Made by a program: the position numbers and the translations under genes. The notes under the pieces are model-generated. The model did not search any database. It was not told the origin of the DNA and worked only from the letters and a program-made list of their open reading frames with translations. From Chara braunii (lineage: Eukaryota; Streptophyta; Charophyceae; Charales; Characeae), in NCBI GenBank assembly GCA_003427395.1, contig BFEA01000661.1, positions 1 through 22,412 of the forward strand: 22,412 nt of DNA, given 5' to 3'. Below are positions 1-9,892 of the stretch, one piece after another. Position 1 is the stretch's first letter, and every line of letters begins with the position of its first letter.

Positions 1-115
1 GTCGCAGGTTCAATTCTACGGGTTGACACAGGTACTATACACAGGTAAGGTGGGGAACTAGGGATCGAGCCCTGGGATCTGCATCAGCTACTGCGAACTG
101 GTGAATACCGTTTCA
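1..115 (-). repeat. 3' LTR of element A (partial, inner end)
   Basis: The match to 14922-15036 is 114 of 115 bases. The last bases on the plus strand, GTTTCA, give an LTR start of TGAAAC in the element's own orientation. After base 115 the two copies diverge: here into pol-proximal sequence, on the right into flanking DNA. This fixes the LTR edge. The rest of this LTR is outside the window. Confidence 0.88.
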
Positions 116-153
116 CTCGCGCCGGCCTGAATTCGAGGTCCTCCGAGAATATT
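116..153 (-). promoter_or_regulatory. Pre-LTR segment of element A (polypurine-tract position) with near-palindrome
   Basis: This 38-base stretch lies between the pol stop and the 3' LTR, where plus-strand DNA synthesis is primed. It has no long purine run; read on the minus strand the last bases before the LTR are GGCCGGCGCGAG. Positions 134-145 (CGAGGTCCTCCG on the plus strand) form a near-palindrome. Element B has nearly the same sequence at the equivalent place (21554-21567). The role in priming is inferred from position only. Confidence 0.5.
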
Positions 154-765
154 TTAGTCCAAGGGAAGACCTTTACCCTTCTTGTCCCGTTCATAAGCGT
201 GAACTATGTCGGGAGCTGTTTCTAGAAGTTCGGATCTAGTAAACCACCGGCCGTCTTCTGGTTCTTGATAAGCAAATTTGACTTTATACTGTTTCTGAGG
301 ACGACCCCTACCTCCCGTCCTAAACACATCTTCACCCACAATGTCGTCAATGTCGTACCTCCCGTCCATGTCAGGTGGAATCATGGATCGCCTAGACGGA
401 AATTGATCACTTACCGTGAACGGCAACAACTTTGACGCATGGAAAACTGGGTAGGTGTGGAGGTGTAGTGGAAGCTCAATGGTGTAGGACGGACCATCCT
501 CACCACCTTTGACTTCTAGAACTGGCCATGGTCCTCTATGCGTAGGCAGTAACTTCTGCGAGATGTTATCCTCAGGAGCAAACTCTTTAGCACTGACCCA
601 GACTAAGTCGCCTACTTGGAACTGTGAAGGGCGACGATGCTTGTTGGCTTGCTCTATCATTCTGTGCTGGGCCTTCCTGAGGTTTTCTACAACACTGGCT
701 AACTCTTTCTCGTGCTGTATAGCAAACTCCCGAGTACCGGGCGGTAGCCTATGAATCTGATCCCG
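154..765 (-). pseudogene. Element A integrase C-terminal domain and chromodomain-like tail
   Basis: The reading frame runs down to a stop at 154-156. It begins, just after a frameshift near 757-765, with the linker around the motif RLPPGTREF and continues through MIEQANKHRRP. The integrase C-terminal SH3-like region is clear from GDLVWVS, the LLPTHRGPWPVLE stretch and YPVFHASKLLPF. The final 60 or so residues (DIDDIVGEDVF, KQYKVKFAYQEPEDGRWF, then a helix ending HAYER) have the layout of a chromodomain: acidic Ile-rich strand, Tyr-x-Val-Lys strand, Trp, C-terminal helix. Chromodomains on integrase steer chromoviruses to heterochromatin. This one is divergent, so that function is inferred. It is the last coding part of pol, 38 bases from the LTR. 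It is in a different frame from the integrase core, so it would not be translated with it as assembled. Confidence 0.82.
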
Positions 766-1313
766 GTAGGTCCCTTAAACGGTCTGCGCGGTCTAAAGGA
801 CTTGTGCAGTTCGTTGGGAGTGCGGCACGTAGACAGGTGCACACTATTGTTGTAAGCATTGGCTACCTTGGGAAGCATCTCATCCCAATTGATCTGATCT
901 GGTCTAATGTACATGCGCAGAACTTGCTGTAGGATCTTGTTCATTTGTTCTGTCTGACCATTGGTCTCGGGATGGCGGCCAGACGACATCAACAACTTAG
1001 ACCCATATACTCTCATGAGTTCTTGCCAGTTCTGGCTGGTGAAGCGGCTGTCTCTATCGCTAACTATTGACAGCGGGATCCCATTTTCACTAATCCAGCA
1101 GTCAAAGAACTTCTGTACTACTAAGTCTGTACGAGCATCTGAAGGCAAGGGAACGAAAACTGCGTATTTACTAAACCTATCAACTATCACCATGACTTGG
1201 CTCTTGCCATGTCTACTCTTGACTTGGGTGTCCATAAAGTCTATGGACACTGAGTCCCCCGGCTGATCCGAAATGCGTAAGGGTCTGAGAAGACCTAATG
1301 GGGCACGCGTTTT
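760..1313 (-). pseudogene. Element A integrase catalytic core (DDE), 5' side cut by LINE
   Basis: Integrase inserts the cDNA into the genome. The RNase H-fold core is visible with its catalytic triad: Asp in SIDFMDT, Asp in IVSDRDSRF and Glu in GRHPETNGQTE. The motif order and spacing are normal for Ty3/gypsy integrase. In the frame of the core, reading continues upstream through RAPLGLLRP to the residues KTR encoded at about 1305-1313, then enters LINE sequence and meets a stop. The matching upstream half of the gene resumes at 8177. The frame is lost near position 760, where the next block continues in another frame. The core itself has no internal stop. Confidence 0.85.
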
Positions 1314-1470
1314 TCATTCAGAATTTGCTTGCTCCTTCCACCCTCAACATGCAATACCCCCTGACATGAGACTCAAGAAGGACCCCCATAGACCAGGCAG
1401 ATGGCTTCCTGCTGTTGCAGGCTTTGAGGGTTGGGTTTAGTGGGAGGACTTGAATACGGCAGGCCATCCA

Positions 1471-3339
1471 ATGGGATGGGTCTGGGAGGGTAGGAATGGG
1501 TCTCATAAACCCCCCCGTCCCCCATCTGACTGGATGCCCCCCCAGTCCCAGTCCCCTCAAACACAGTCAGGCACCCCAATGAGAAAAGGGCAGGGAGATA
1601 ATCAGGGAGGTGTGGAATTGGCGGTTTCTACAAGTCCTGGGGGGGCTCAGACAGGAGGAAGGATGGACAAACAAAAGTATAAAGGTCCCACTTCTTCCCA
1701 GGCACTCACTTCAGATAGGTTCCCTGGACCTAAACCAGCAGATTATTTGCCAAAAAATGGGTCAGGTGGGGGCCAGGAATGGAAGGTTGTCAAGAAGAGA
1801 GGGTCTGCCAAACAGGTGACCCTGAACCCAAGAGGTAAGTGCTGGTAATGCTCCCCCTACCGATCCTTCAATCAGTGGAAACCCCCCTGGGGGCATAGAA
1901 GTTGCCCCGATGGACATTGATCCTCTCAAGGATGCATTTGGCACAGAACCAATGGAAATTGAGGTAGTTGATCCCATTGTCCCCCCCCCATCGATTGAAA
2001 TAGTCATGACGTCTACTAACGATGTAGTTCCTGTGCCCTCCATAGTCAATACGGTTATTTTACAAATTGCTGATTGGCTGCTTTTCAATCTCAAAGCCAG
2101 CACCCAGATATACCTTTGGATAACTGGCCCCGTTTTTTGCAAGAACTCATCCCAGTGTTGGAAAGTAGTAAGAGTTTAGAATCCTTCCTAATGCACGGCC
2201 CCCCAAGAGGGGTATCATGGGTAGACATCAGTTCCAAGCTACTCCACATTGTCTCTAATCGTTTCAATGAGGGATTCTTGCTCAAAATTATTCCTGCTTC
2301 CAGTACCCACCCAATGTTGAGTCAATCAGAAGTAAGGAATGAAGAAGGACCCATTGGGCACCTGGGTAGTGATCCTGATGACTCGATTGGCATTAAAAAA
2401 AATACCTCCTCAGGGAACTCGGGTCTCAAACCACCCCTTCAAATAGTGCAGCAGGAAGGTNAAAGCCAAGTTTTCAAGGAAGTCATATCAATGCTCACAG
2501 GGGAGAAAAAATTTATGNAAATCTCTCAAAAGCAGCAGCCCTCGTCGCAAAAGAAGCATAGCCAAGGTCTCATTGAGTGGGATCCCGAATCGTTGGATGT
2601 GCAGGAGAATAAGGTGCCTCCTGTACCACCTACTATTGAGCTGACTCTTGAGGACATTATGTCCGAAAGTTCCCAGAATGATGTGCCCAAGGATCATCCG
2701 TCCAAAGAAGTATTGACGGATCATCCTAAGATAACCACTGACGCTCAGTCTGTCGTGGTCATTGAGGATGATCAGGAGGTCACACTTAATTCTCAACTCT
2801 CGCTCTCGCCTCAACCTCCTTCTTTGGATTTGGAGTCGGAACTAACCAGTAAGAGACAAAGACTGAAACATCGCATGACCAAAGGACAAGTACAACTTTC
2901 CCCCACGAAAATGGGAACAGCACTCCTGCCAGTGAGAAACCAAGGAGGAATATGGGAGGTAGGTTTATTTGAACCTCAGGCCGCAGCCTATGGGGAAGTA
3001 ACATTACTAGGATCTGCTGCACCCCCCCCCTCTCCTTCTTCCCAGGCGAAAGACATCCTTAACTACGCTAAGTCAAATTTCCCATCAGGAAGTAAGGCAC
3101 TGTTATCGATATATGAGGGAGAAGGAAGATTAGCGGAAGGAGATGTGTTTCTAAAATATGATGCTACTAAGAATACGGGTCTCAAATGGTTCAGTCAGGA
3201 TACCCTGAGTGAGCTTCAACTCCTCAAGATAAAAGCTAATGAATTTTGNTCNGAANCTGATGTCGGCACTNTGCNAATTAGGATGCTTGCTCAGAGGACA
3301 TTGATGACAGGTGGGGTATTGGATACTGNCAATGGCTGA
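1471..3339 (+). pseudogene. LINE ORF1 protein (Gag-like, unrecognised fold), frameshifted
   Basis: The first in-frame ATG is at 1471. The frame runs to a stop at 1846-1848, but coding-looking sequence moves to another frame near 1838 (AGNAPPTDPSISGN onward) and back near 2073 before ending in a TGA at 3337-3339. The protein would be about 620 residues. It is Pro/Ser/Gln-rich at the N-terminus, has a basic patch (EWKVVKKRG) and acidic low-complexity parts with many Pro and Ser. I do not see a CCHC zinc knuckle or an RRM that I could defend. Its place, directly upstream of an endonuclease/RT ORF, says it is ORF1, the RNA-binding chaperone of the LINE RNP in L1-type elements; the function is inferred from position only. 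Several bases are N (2461, 2518, 3249 and others). Confidence 0.6.
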
Positions 3340-3404
3340 AGNTCTGACTTATCCTTTGTCCNGTTATNCAAAACATAACTCACTNCTTATTGTATTAGTA
3401 TCAA

Positions 3405-4250
3405 ATGGATTCTAGAGTAATAGATGTCCTTTATAACAAAGATAAAGATTGGAAAATTCTTAGAAGGAACGCGGACATCGACATCAGATCTTGGAATGTT
3501 AATGGACTAGCTTCGGCTAAGTCTCAAAAAAAGAATGCCATCTTTGACCAATTGAAAGGCATAGGGGGAAGAGAGTGGCCGGATGTTATTTGCATTCAGG
3601 AAACTCGTCTCATGGATTCAGATCAGCATAATTATTGTCATAAACAAATTTGGCCTTATACAGCCATCAGGGCCCATGCCCCCCGTCCTGGCAGTGTTGG
3701 AGTCGCTATCTGGATCCCTCCAGGATCCAAGCTAGACCCGGTTTATTGGGATGTTGATAAAACAAAAGGTAGGTGGGCATATATCCTGGCAATGCTGGAA
3801 CTGGAAATTATCGGCATTCTTTGTATATATGCTCCCAATGATATTGGGGAGCGTCAACGATTTTTTNATTCCNTCCCCCCCATTCTCCCTATAGGGATTN
3901 CGNTCATCATAGCANGAGATTTTAATGCTGCCCCNGATAGATCTCTTGACAGATNGNATATTCCTNACCCTTGTCCAACNTANGTGGAGGCTGATGAGAT
4001 TATGTTGACCAATTTAGTCCACAACTTAAATCTCTTTGATTCATTTAGGCGTTTGAATCCATTGAAGTATACTTACACATGCTTTCGAAGGAATCAAGCC
4101 AGATCACTCACCAAGTCTCGTGTAGACCTTATCTTTATCTCAGAGGATTTGGAAGGTGCGCTCCAGATGGCAGAAATCTTTCCACGGAGTCCCCTTCCCC
4201 GGGCCTGGATCATGCCATGTGTGTAGCCATCCTTTCCTTTGGGAAAAAAA
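3405..4250 (+). pseudogene. LINE ORF2, part 1: apurinic/apyrimidinic-like endonuclease
   Basis: This is the N-terminal domain of ORF2, which nicks target DNA to prime reverse transcription. It starts at the ATG at 3405, 65 bases after ORF1 ends. APE-family motifs are in order: SWNVNGL (residues 29-35, Asn ligand), IQETRL (Glu66), YAPND (141-145), DFN (Asp171, Asn173), SRVDLIFIS (Asp241) and a final Asp-His in LDHAM. That last motif sits in a different frame: a frame change occurs at the C-run near 4195 and is undone at the A-run near 4240, after which the original frame resumes. The original frame alone ends at 4226. N bases fall in the DFN region. Confidence 0.85.
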
Positions 4251-6056
4251 ACAGATAAAGGAAGAGGTTTTTATAAACTTAATACAGCTCATCTTAAGAA
4301 TGACTCTTTTAGATCCTTTATTAAGGATGTATGGTCATATTGGAGAAATCAGAGGGTCATTTTAGGAAATGAGGTACTCTGGTTCAATAATGGGTTACTT
4401 TTTTTAAGTCGTAAATACAACGAATACTCGAAAGCGTTGGCTATGGAACGTCATTCTTCTGAAACTAGTATATATCAGCGTATTCATCAATTGTAACAAT
4501 CAAAAGATGAGGAAAGAGACCTAGAAATGCAAAATGAAATGGCTAAAGAAATTCAAGACCTTGAAGGCCAATTACTTAAATATATGGAATATAGATGGCA
4601 AGGTATGAAGATCCGGGATGAAATTCGCAAATTTCAAACGGAGGGAGCCACGGATGCAAGATTTTTCGACATGGCCAAAGTACGGACAGGTAGAACTTTA
4701 ATAGAGGCTTTAGCACATCCTCATTCTCTAAATGGACCACTAGAAGTATCAACAGCAGGATGTACTAAAATTGCTAGAGACTTCTTCAAGGATTTGTTCC
4801 TTTCGGAAAACAGAGACATTCCCTTGGATAAACGCACAAAGGAAATAGAAGAGTTTCTCATCCCTTTATCTAAGTCACTGTCTCACCATCAGAGAGAACA
4901 ATTGGAGTTGCCCCTAACAAAAGATGAAATATGGACTGCCCTATTATTAATGGAAGAAGACAAGACCCCACAGATTGATGGTCTTCCAAAAGAACTCTGG
5001 GAGGTCTTCTGGGAATTCATCTCCCAAGATCTCATGGACTTCTATCAGGCAGTATGGGACTCAGGTGATATGGGGGAGATAGTAGGGCAAGGGGTGCTGA
5101 TCCTACTATATAAGAAAGGTGATAAATATAACATTAGGAATTACAGACCTATCACTCTGCTCACTGTGGTTTATAAGTTGATTTAAGCTCTTACAATTGG
5201 CCTTAATAAATACATTGCGGATATTATTCATCCCTTGCAAACTGGATTTATTCAAGGAAGGAATATCCAAGATAATATTTTGCTCATAAATGAACTCATC
5301 AAGATTTCTCGCCAGTCTAAGCATAATGCGGCTTTTATATTTATTGACTTTGAGAAAGCATATGACCATGTGGATTGGTTTTTCTTAGATAAATGTCTGG
5401 AAAAGTTTAACTTTGGACCATATTTTAGGAGATGGATTAATATTTTGCATAAGAATGCCACAACAAGAGTTATGGTCAACGAAAATGTAGCACCCCTCAT
5501 TTCTCTTCAGAGATCTGTAAGGCAAGGTGACCCAATTGCTCCTCTTCTCTTTGTGATAATAATGGAAGTCTTAGCAGCTAACATAAGACATGATAAAGAC
5601 ATCAGGCCTATCCAGGTCTCCTCTATTCCTGAGGAAGCAGTCCCAGTTTGTTCTCTCTTTGTTGATGACCTCTCTCTGATGGTTGATGCTTCACATGAAA
5701 ATTTAGAAGCCATCAAAAGACTAATGGATACATTTTGTAAACTCTCTGATATAAAGGTCAATTGGGGGAATAAAACACTAGGTTGGTGGATCCATCATCA
5801 AGGAGTGAGACCCTGGGAACCTTCTTGCATTAAGTGGGTACACCACAACGAACCAATCAGAATGCTAGGAGTATCCCTTTCAGTTACAGGTAAACCCATC
5901 TCTACCAATGAAGGGATCCTACAACAGACAAGGTTGAAACTTGAGTTGTGGAAGGATAAACAAACATCCCTGTTTGGTAGAACCTTAATAATTAATAATG
6001 TTATATTGGCCTCCATATGGTATAGATCGGCTTTTTGGGCTTTGGATAAATCTTAA
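4239..6056 (+). pseudogene. LINE ORF2, part 2: reverse transcriptase
   Basis: The reverse transcriptase copies LINE RNA at the nicked target. It is in the same frame as the endonuclease start. The pieces are joined by in-frame TAA codons at 4494-4496 and 5184-5186, so without these two stops the frame is open to 6056. RT motifs are clear: LYKKGDKYNIRNYRPITLL before the second stop, GFIQGRN, IDFEKAYDHVDW (first catalytic Asp region), RQGDPIAPLLF, and the active-site box FVDDL at 5658-5672. L1-type elements usually have FADD, so Ala is replaced by Val here. The thumb region follows (IKVNWGNKT, RMLGVSLS). The frame then ends at 6054-6056 and coding continues in another frame. Confidence 0.88.
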
Positions 6057-7821
6057 ACTCTTCAAGAGGCAGTTAGCGGCCTTCCTGTGGCGTGGGGATC
6101 ATGAAAGATCCAATGTCATTAGCAGAGCGGCCTGGTCGTCAATTATCCAACCTAAAGCAAAAGGGGGACTTGGGATAATCGATCCCCAGATTCAATCTTT
6201 GGCTCTTTCTCTTCAATGGATCAAACGTCTTATATTCAATCCCAACACCCTTTGGTCCTTCCTAGCCTTTCAACAGATAAAAAGGTTAGCTCCTCCGGTC
6301 CCTGATCACATAGATCCCCTAATGTGGCTGGAAAACCTTGCAAGGCTTTACCTAGAGTCTCTCAAGGGGACCTAAATCAGGAGGAGACTTCAGATAGGCA
6401 GGCAATTAGAAAAGATCTTAGGCGGGATGCATTTTGGATCATACTTATAAAGAATTGGAGAAAGATGCCTATCCCAGATAAAGTTTTCCCGTCGCCATGG
6501 GAAGAAGTTTGTCAGCAGCCTCTTTTCAACAATACTTTTATTAGGGAAAACCAAGGGTGTGTTCTGCATTGTATGGACGCCCCCTGGAAAAGTTGGATTA
6601 GCAGGGGAATAATAAGGGTTAGAGATCTATGGAATCAAGAGAGCAGAGACTGGTGGTCGGCTTCGGATCTGCATGAGCAGCTTAGATATAGTCACCATCA
6701 GACTTCCACTCTAGATTCGATATTTGAACTAATTCCACTAGAGTGGATCAGAATCCTACGGAAGGGTCCCAAACTTATTGAAAATGATTGGGTAGCGTTT
6801 CATAATATTAAGGGCATAGTCGGTAATATAATTGAGATCCATAACCAGAATCAAATTCTTCTATCAATTTTCCAAATTCAAGATGATGGCATTCTCTACA
6901 GGGGTCAACAGGAGGAAACTAGTTGGATCTCGAGTGACCAACTGTTCAGGATTAGAGTGTTGAAGATTGATGAAAAATGGCTTGCCTTTAGACCAGACAC
7001 CCCTATCTCTCATCTTCCTTTTGACCCCATTAGCTGGTGCTGGTCACTCCCTGGGAAACGTAGTCAATCTCACCCTAGAAACCTACACACTAAAAACGAG
7101 TTGAGAAGAATGAAATGGTTCTAAGCTTCAAAAAACTAAACCAGCCAAAATTGCTTCTCTTCAATGGCAAATTGCTCATAGATGTCTTCCCACGAATGAT
7201 TGGATCATTGATAGGTCATCTCTCGAACAGAAGGGCATTGCCTTCCCATGGTGTAAGTTTTGTAAATCAGCCTTTCCATCCAAGTTCATCCTCGAAACTA
7301 TAGAGCATATTTTCCTCCAATGCCCGGGGTCAATCTGGCTTTGGAGATGGTGGGATAGAATCTGGAATCAAATGAATACTTCTCAACCCTGGCCTTGGGA
7401 ATGGAAAGCCCTCCGATTAGAATCATGGCATCCGGACCAAGGAGATGACTTCACAATCAACATGTTCTTAATAGGTAGGAGAGCGATCATATGGGCAATT
7501 TGGACAAGGAGATGTACCTTTGAAATGGAGGGAGCACGATTGGACGGGCCATAATTTACTGAAACTATTAAACAGCAGGTACAAAATGATTCAACTATCA
7601 AATGGGAACAAGTTAAAGAAAAAATTCAGCTTCTATCTGATCCAAATGAGATTTGGGTTCACATTAATCAATTTAACAGAAGTTGGTTGGGAGGTGACCA
7701 GGGTGGGAGGCTGGGGAACGTAATTTGGGAAGGTGGACACGCAAAAGCCCATGAATCCCATAAAAAAAATTCCAGCTTGTCTTTAATGATTGGACTACCG
7801 TTGACTCCTCTATCCCTCTAA
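6057..7821 (+). pseudogene. LINE ORF2, part 3: C-terminal region with CCHC zinc motif
   Basis: Coding sequence continues in three frame blocks: 6040-6375 (motifs FKRQLAAFLWRGDHE and KAKGGLGIIDPQ, typical of the region after RT in plant LINEs), about 6330-7124, and about 7130-7821. The last block contains Cys-Lys-Phe-Cys followed by Glu-Thr-Ile-Glu-His and Leu-Gln-Cys-Pro near 7250-7325. This Cys-x2-Cys-...-His-x4-Cys pattern is the zinc-binding region of plant LINE reverse transcriptases (zf-RVT). A TAA at 7552-7554 interrupts this block, and in-frame coding resumes (FTETIKQQ, then NQFNRSWLGG) to a stop at 7819-7821. I see no LINE RNase H domain that I could defend. The nucleic-acid binding role of the zinc motif is family knowledge. 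Confidence 0.75.
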
Positions 7822-8155
7822 AGTCCATGGCTGAATTTCCTGATTTCTTCCCTCCCCCAAGTAATTGTCTTTTGCCCATTGCTTGGTTTGGATAGTTAGC
7901 TGGTAAAGTGCTTGGGATTCATGATTATTTGGCGCCCATTAAGGGTGAAGAGGTACTATGCTAGTTGACTTTCTTTTGTTGATCGTGGATATCAGATGAA
8001 TAGTGCATTGTCTTGTGGATAATTGATTAATAGTGTAGTATTGGCTCATTTTCTGTTCTAAGCAGGTTCCCACTGGTTACCCCCGGGTAGACTGTGAGGA
8101 CCCCGGCCTCAATCATCATATTGATAATATCAGCCTTGGGCACTGGGCCCGTTCT
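7822..8155 (+). other. LINE 3' untranslated region
   Basis: No coding sequence is evident on the plus strand between the last ORF2 stop and the poly(A) tail. On the minus strand, a reading frame from element A pol runs through the tail into this stretch down to 8027. That is an accident of the insertion, because the codons there match no pol family motif. Confidence 0.6.
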
Positions 8156-8176
8156 AAAAAAAAAAACAAAAAAAAA
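8156..8176 (+). repeat. LINE poly(A) tail
   Basis: Eleven A, one C and nine A lie directly against element A integrase sequence starting at 8177. This is the 3' end left by target-primed reverse transcription and gives the LINE's orientation. Confidence 0.9.
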
Positions 8177-9889
8177 CTCTATGCAGTCATTCTTCATTCC
8201 GGGCCAGGTATACGCATGCATTAGATTGGCTAGAGTCTTTTGCCAACCGAAATGACCCTCTGTGTCGTGACATTCTCCTAGGATCAAACTGCGGATCTTT
8301 TCACTATTAGGAATGCACAACCGGTCGAACACATTGGTCTTCTCAAAAAGCAACCCTTCAGTAGTGCGGTAATTTGGCTCAGTCTCTGGGGCCTCTTTGA
8401 CTCTCTTGAGGAGGTCGCTATAGACAGGTTCCCGCGCGTAGGCTTCTCTAACCTTCTGCTGCAGATCTCCTATATCTAGATAATGCACTATCGCCCCAAA
8501 GTAATCAGCTCTCCTACTCAGAGCATCCGCAACTACGTTATACTTCCCTTTCACTGGCTTGAGCTCAAAATCATACTGATCTATTTCTGCGGCCCACCTA
8601 GTAAGCTTAGGTGTCATCTTGGCCTGCGTCTTCAACCATCGCAATGTCTCGTGGTCAGAATAGACTTTGAAGTGCCTCCCAAGCAAGTAGTGTTTCCAGT
8701 GTTCTAAGGCTTGCCTGAGAGCATAGAGTTCCCTCTCATAGATAGATGTCGCAACCTTCTCTGAAGGCATCCTAGCAGACATGAACTCTACGGGCCTATA
8801 ACCGTTGCCATCGTCTTGCTGTAACACTGAGCCTATGTCGTATTGACTGGCGTCTGTAGTAACGACAAAGGGTAAGGACGGATCGGCCACGTTAAAGACA
8901 GGGTATTCTATCAACGCCTGTTTCAACTTCCTCATAGCAGACGTGCAGTCCTTGTCCCACTTCCAGATGGTCTCTTTCCTTAGCAATCTGCGAAGGGGCG
9001 CAGCGATAGTGGAGAAGTTCCTCACGAACTTCCTATAGTAGTTAGCTAAGCCCAAAAACNACCGCAATTCTGTCANCGTGCNCNGTGTGGGCCAATCTCT
9101 AATCGCTGCGATTTTGCAATCTTCTGGCTTGACGCCGTCTCCGTNTAAGACNTGGCCCAAATATAAGACTTGGGTCTTCGCNCAATCGCACNTCTTTGCA
9201 TTGATCTTGAAGTTAGCTTCCCTCAGCTTCTCCAAGACCTGCCTGAGATGACCCTGGTGCTCTTCGAGGGTCTTACTAAACACTAAAATGTCATCTAAGT
9301 AGACTACAACAAATCTATCTAACCATAGCCTAAACAAATCATTCATACATCGCTGAAAAGTTGCTGGTGCATTGGTTGGTCCAAAGGGCATCACTCTGAA
9401 CTCATAGTGCCCGTACCTAGTCCGGAAGGTTGTCTTATACTGATCATCAGGATGTACCTCTATCTGATGATATCCGGACTTTAATTCTATCTTAGAGAAG
9501 TACTTGGCCCCCTGCACTCGATCTAAGAGATCGTCTATTCTAGGCAGTGGCTCAACATTCTTCACTGTGATAGCATTCAGACCCCGATAGTCTATGCACA
9601 TCCTTAGCTCTCCCTCCTTCTTGGGGACAAACAGAACAGGTGNTCCAAATGGAGACGAACTGGGCCTAATCCAACCCTTCTCTAGGAGCTCGTCCAATTG
9701 CTTGCGAAGCTCCTCTAGCTCCCGCGGGGACATCCTATACACAGCTCCCTTAGGAGTAGTACTGCCAGGTTCTATCTCAATGCGGTGCTTGATGGGCCGC
9801 GGCACTGTTCCTGTCGGCGGCTCGGCTAAGTCCTTGAACTCTTCCAGCAGTTGGGCAATAGCAGGGTTTATGGGCTTCTCCTCCTTAGG
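8177..9889 (-). pseudogene. Element A pol: reverse transcriptase, RNase H, start of integrase
   Basis: The frame is open from the TAG at 9890-9892 down to the LINE junction. RT motifs in order: KHRIEIEPGSTTPKG at the RT start, [56 protein letters not shown], and the active site YLDD at 9290-9301. RNase H follows with its four acidic residues in TTDAS, YERELYA, YSDHETL and NVVADALSR. The integrase zinc domain begins with the two His (ECHDTEGHFG) and reads to MKNDCIE, then is cut by the LINE. The Cys-x2-Cys half of the zinc finger, roughly a dozen codons, is on neither side of the insertion. Single N bases occur at 9060-9643. RT and RNase H have no internal stop in this block. Confidence 0.9.
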
Positions 9890-9892
9890 CTA

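Larger units (their letters stand above)
1314..8176 (+). mobile_element. L1-like non-LTR retrotransposon (LINE) inserted in element A integrase gene
   Basis: The insert is about 6.86 kb and in the opposite orientation to its host element. Its parts are a short 5' leader, ORF1 (1471-3339), ORF2 (3405-7821, APE endonuclease then RT then C-terminal CCHC), a 3' UTR and a poly(A) tail at 8156-8176. Integrase coding sequence stops at about 1313 on one side and resumes at 8177 on the other, which sets both ends to within a few bases. I see no target-site duplication: bases before 1314 (CACGCGTTT) do not match those after the tail (CTCTATGCAG). The LINE is visibly more AT-rich than elements A and B. 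All ORFs are broken. Confidence 0.88.

Noticed and set aside
56-90. GGGATCGAGCCC resembling a tRNA B-box (also at 14979), suggesting a SINE
   Set aside because: It lies inside both LTR copies, has no matching A-box at the right distance and no tRNA fold.
8027-8155. Extension of element A pol through a poly-Phe stretch into a further 43 codons
   Set aside because: The poly-Phe is the LINE poly(A) tail read on the other strand. The extra codons are LINE 3' UTR and match no integrase motif.
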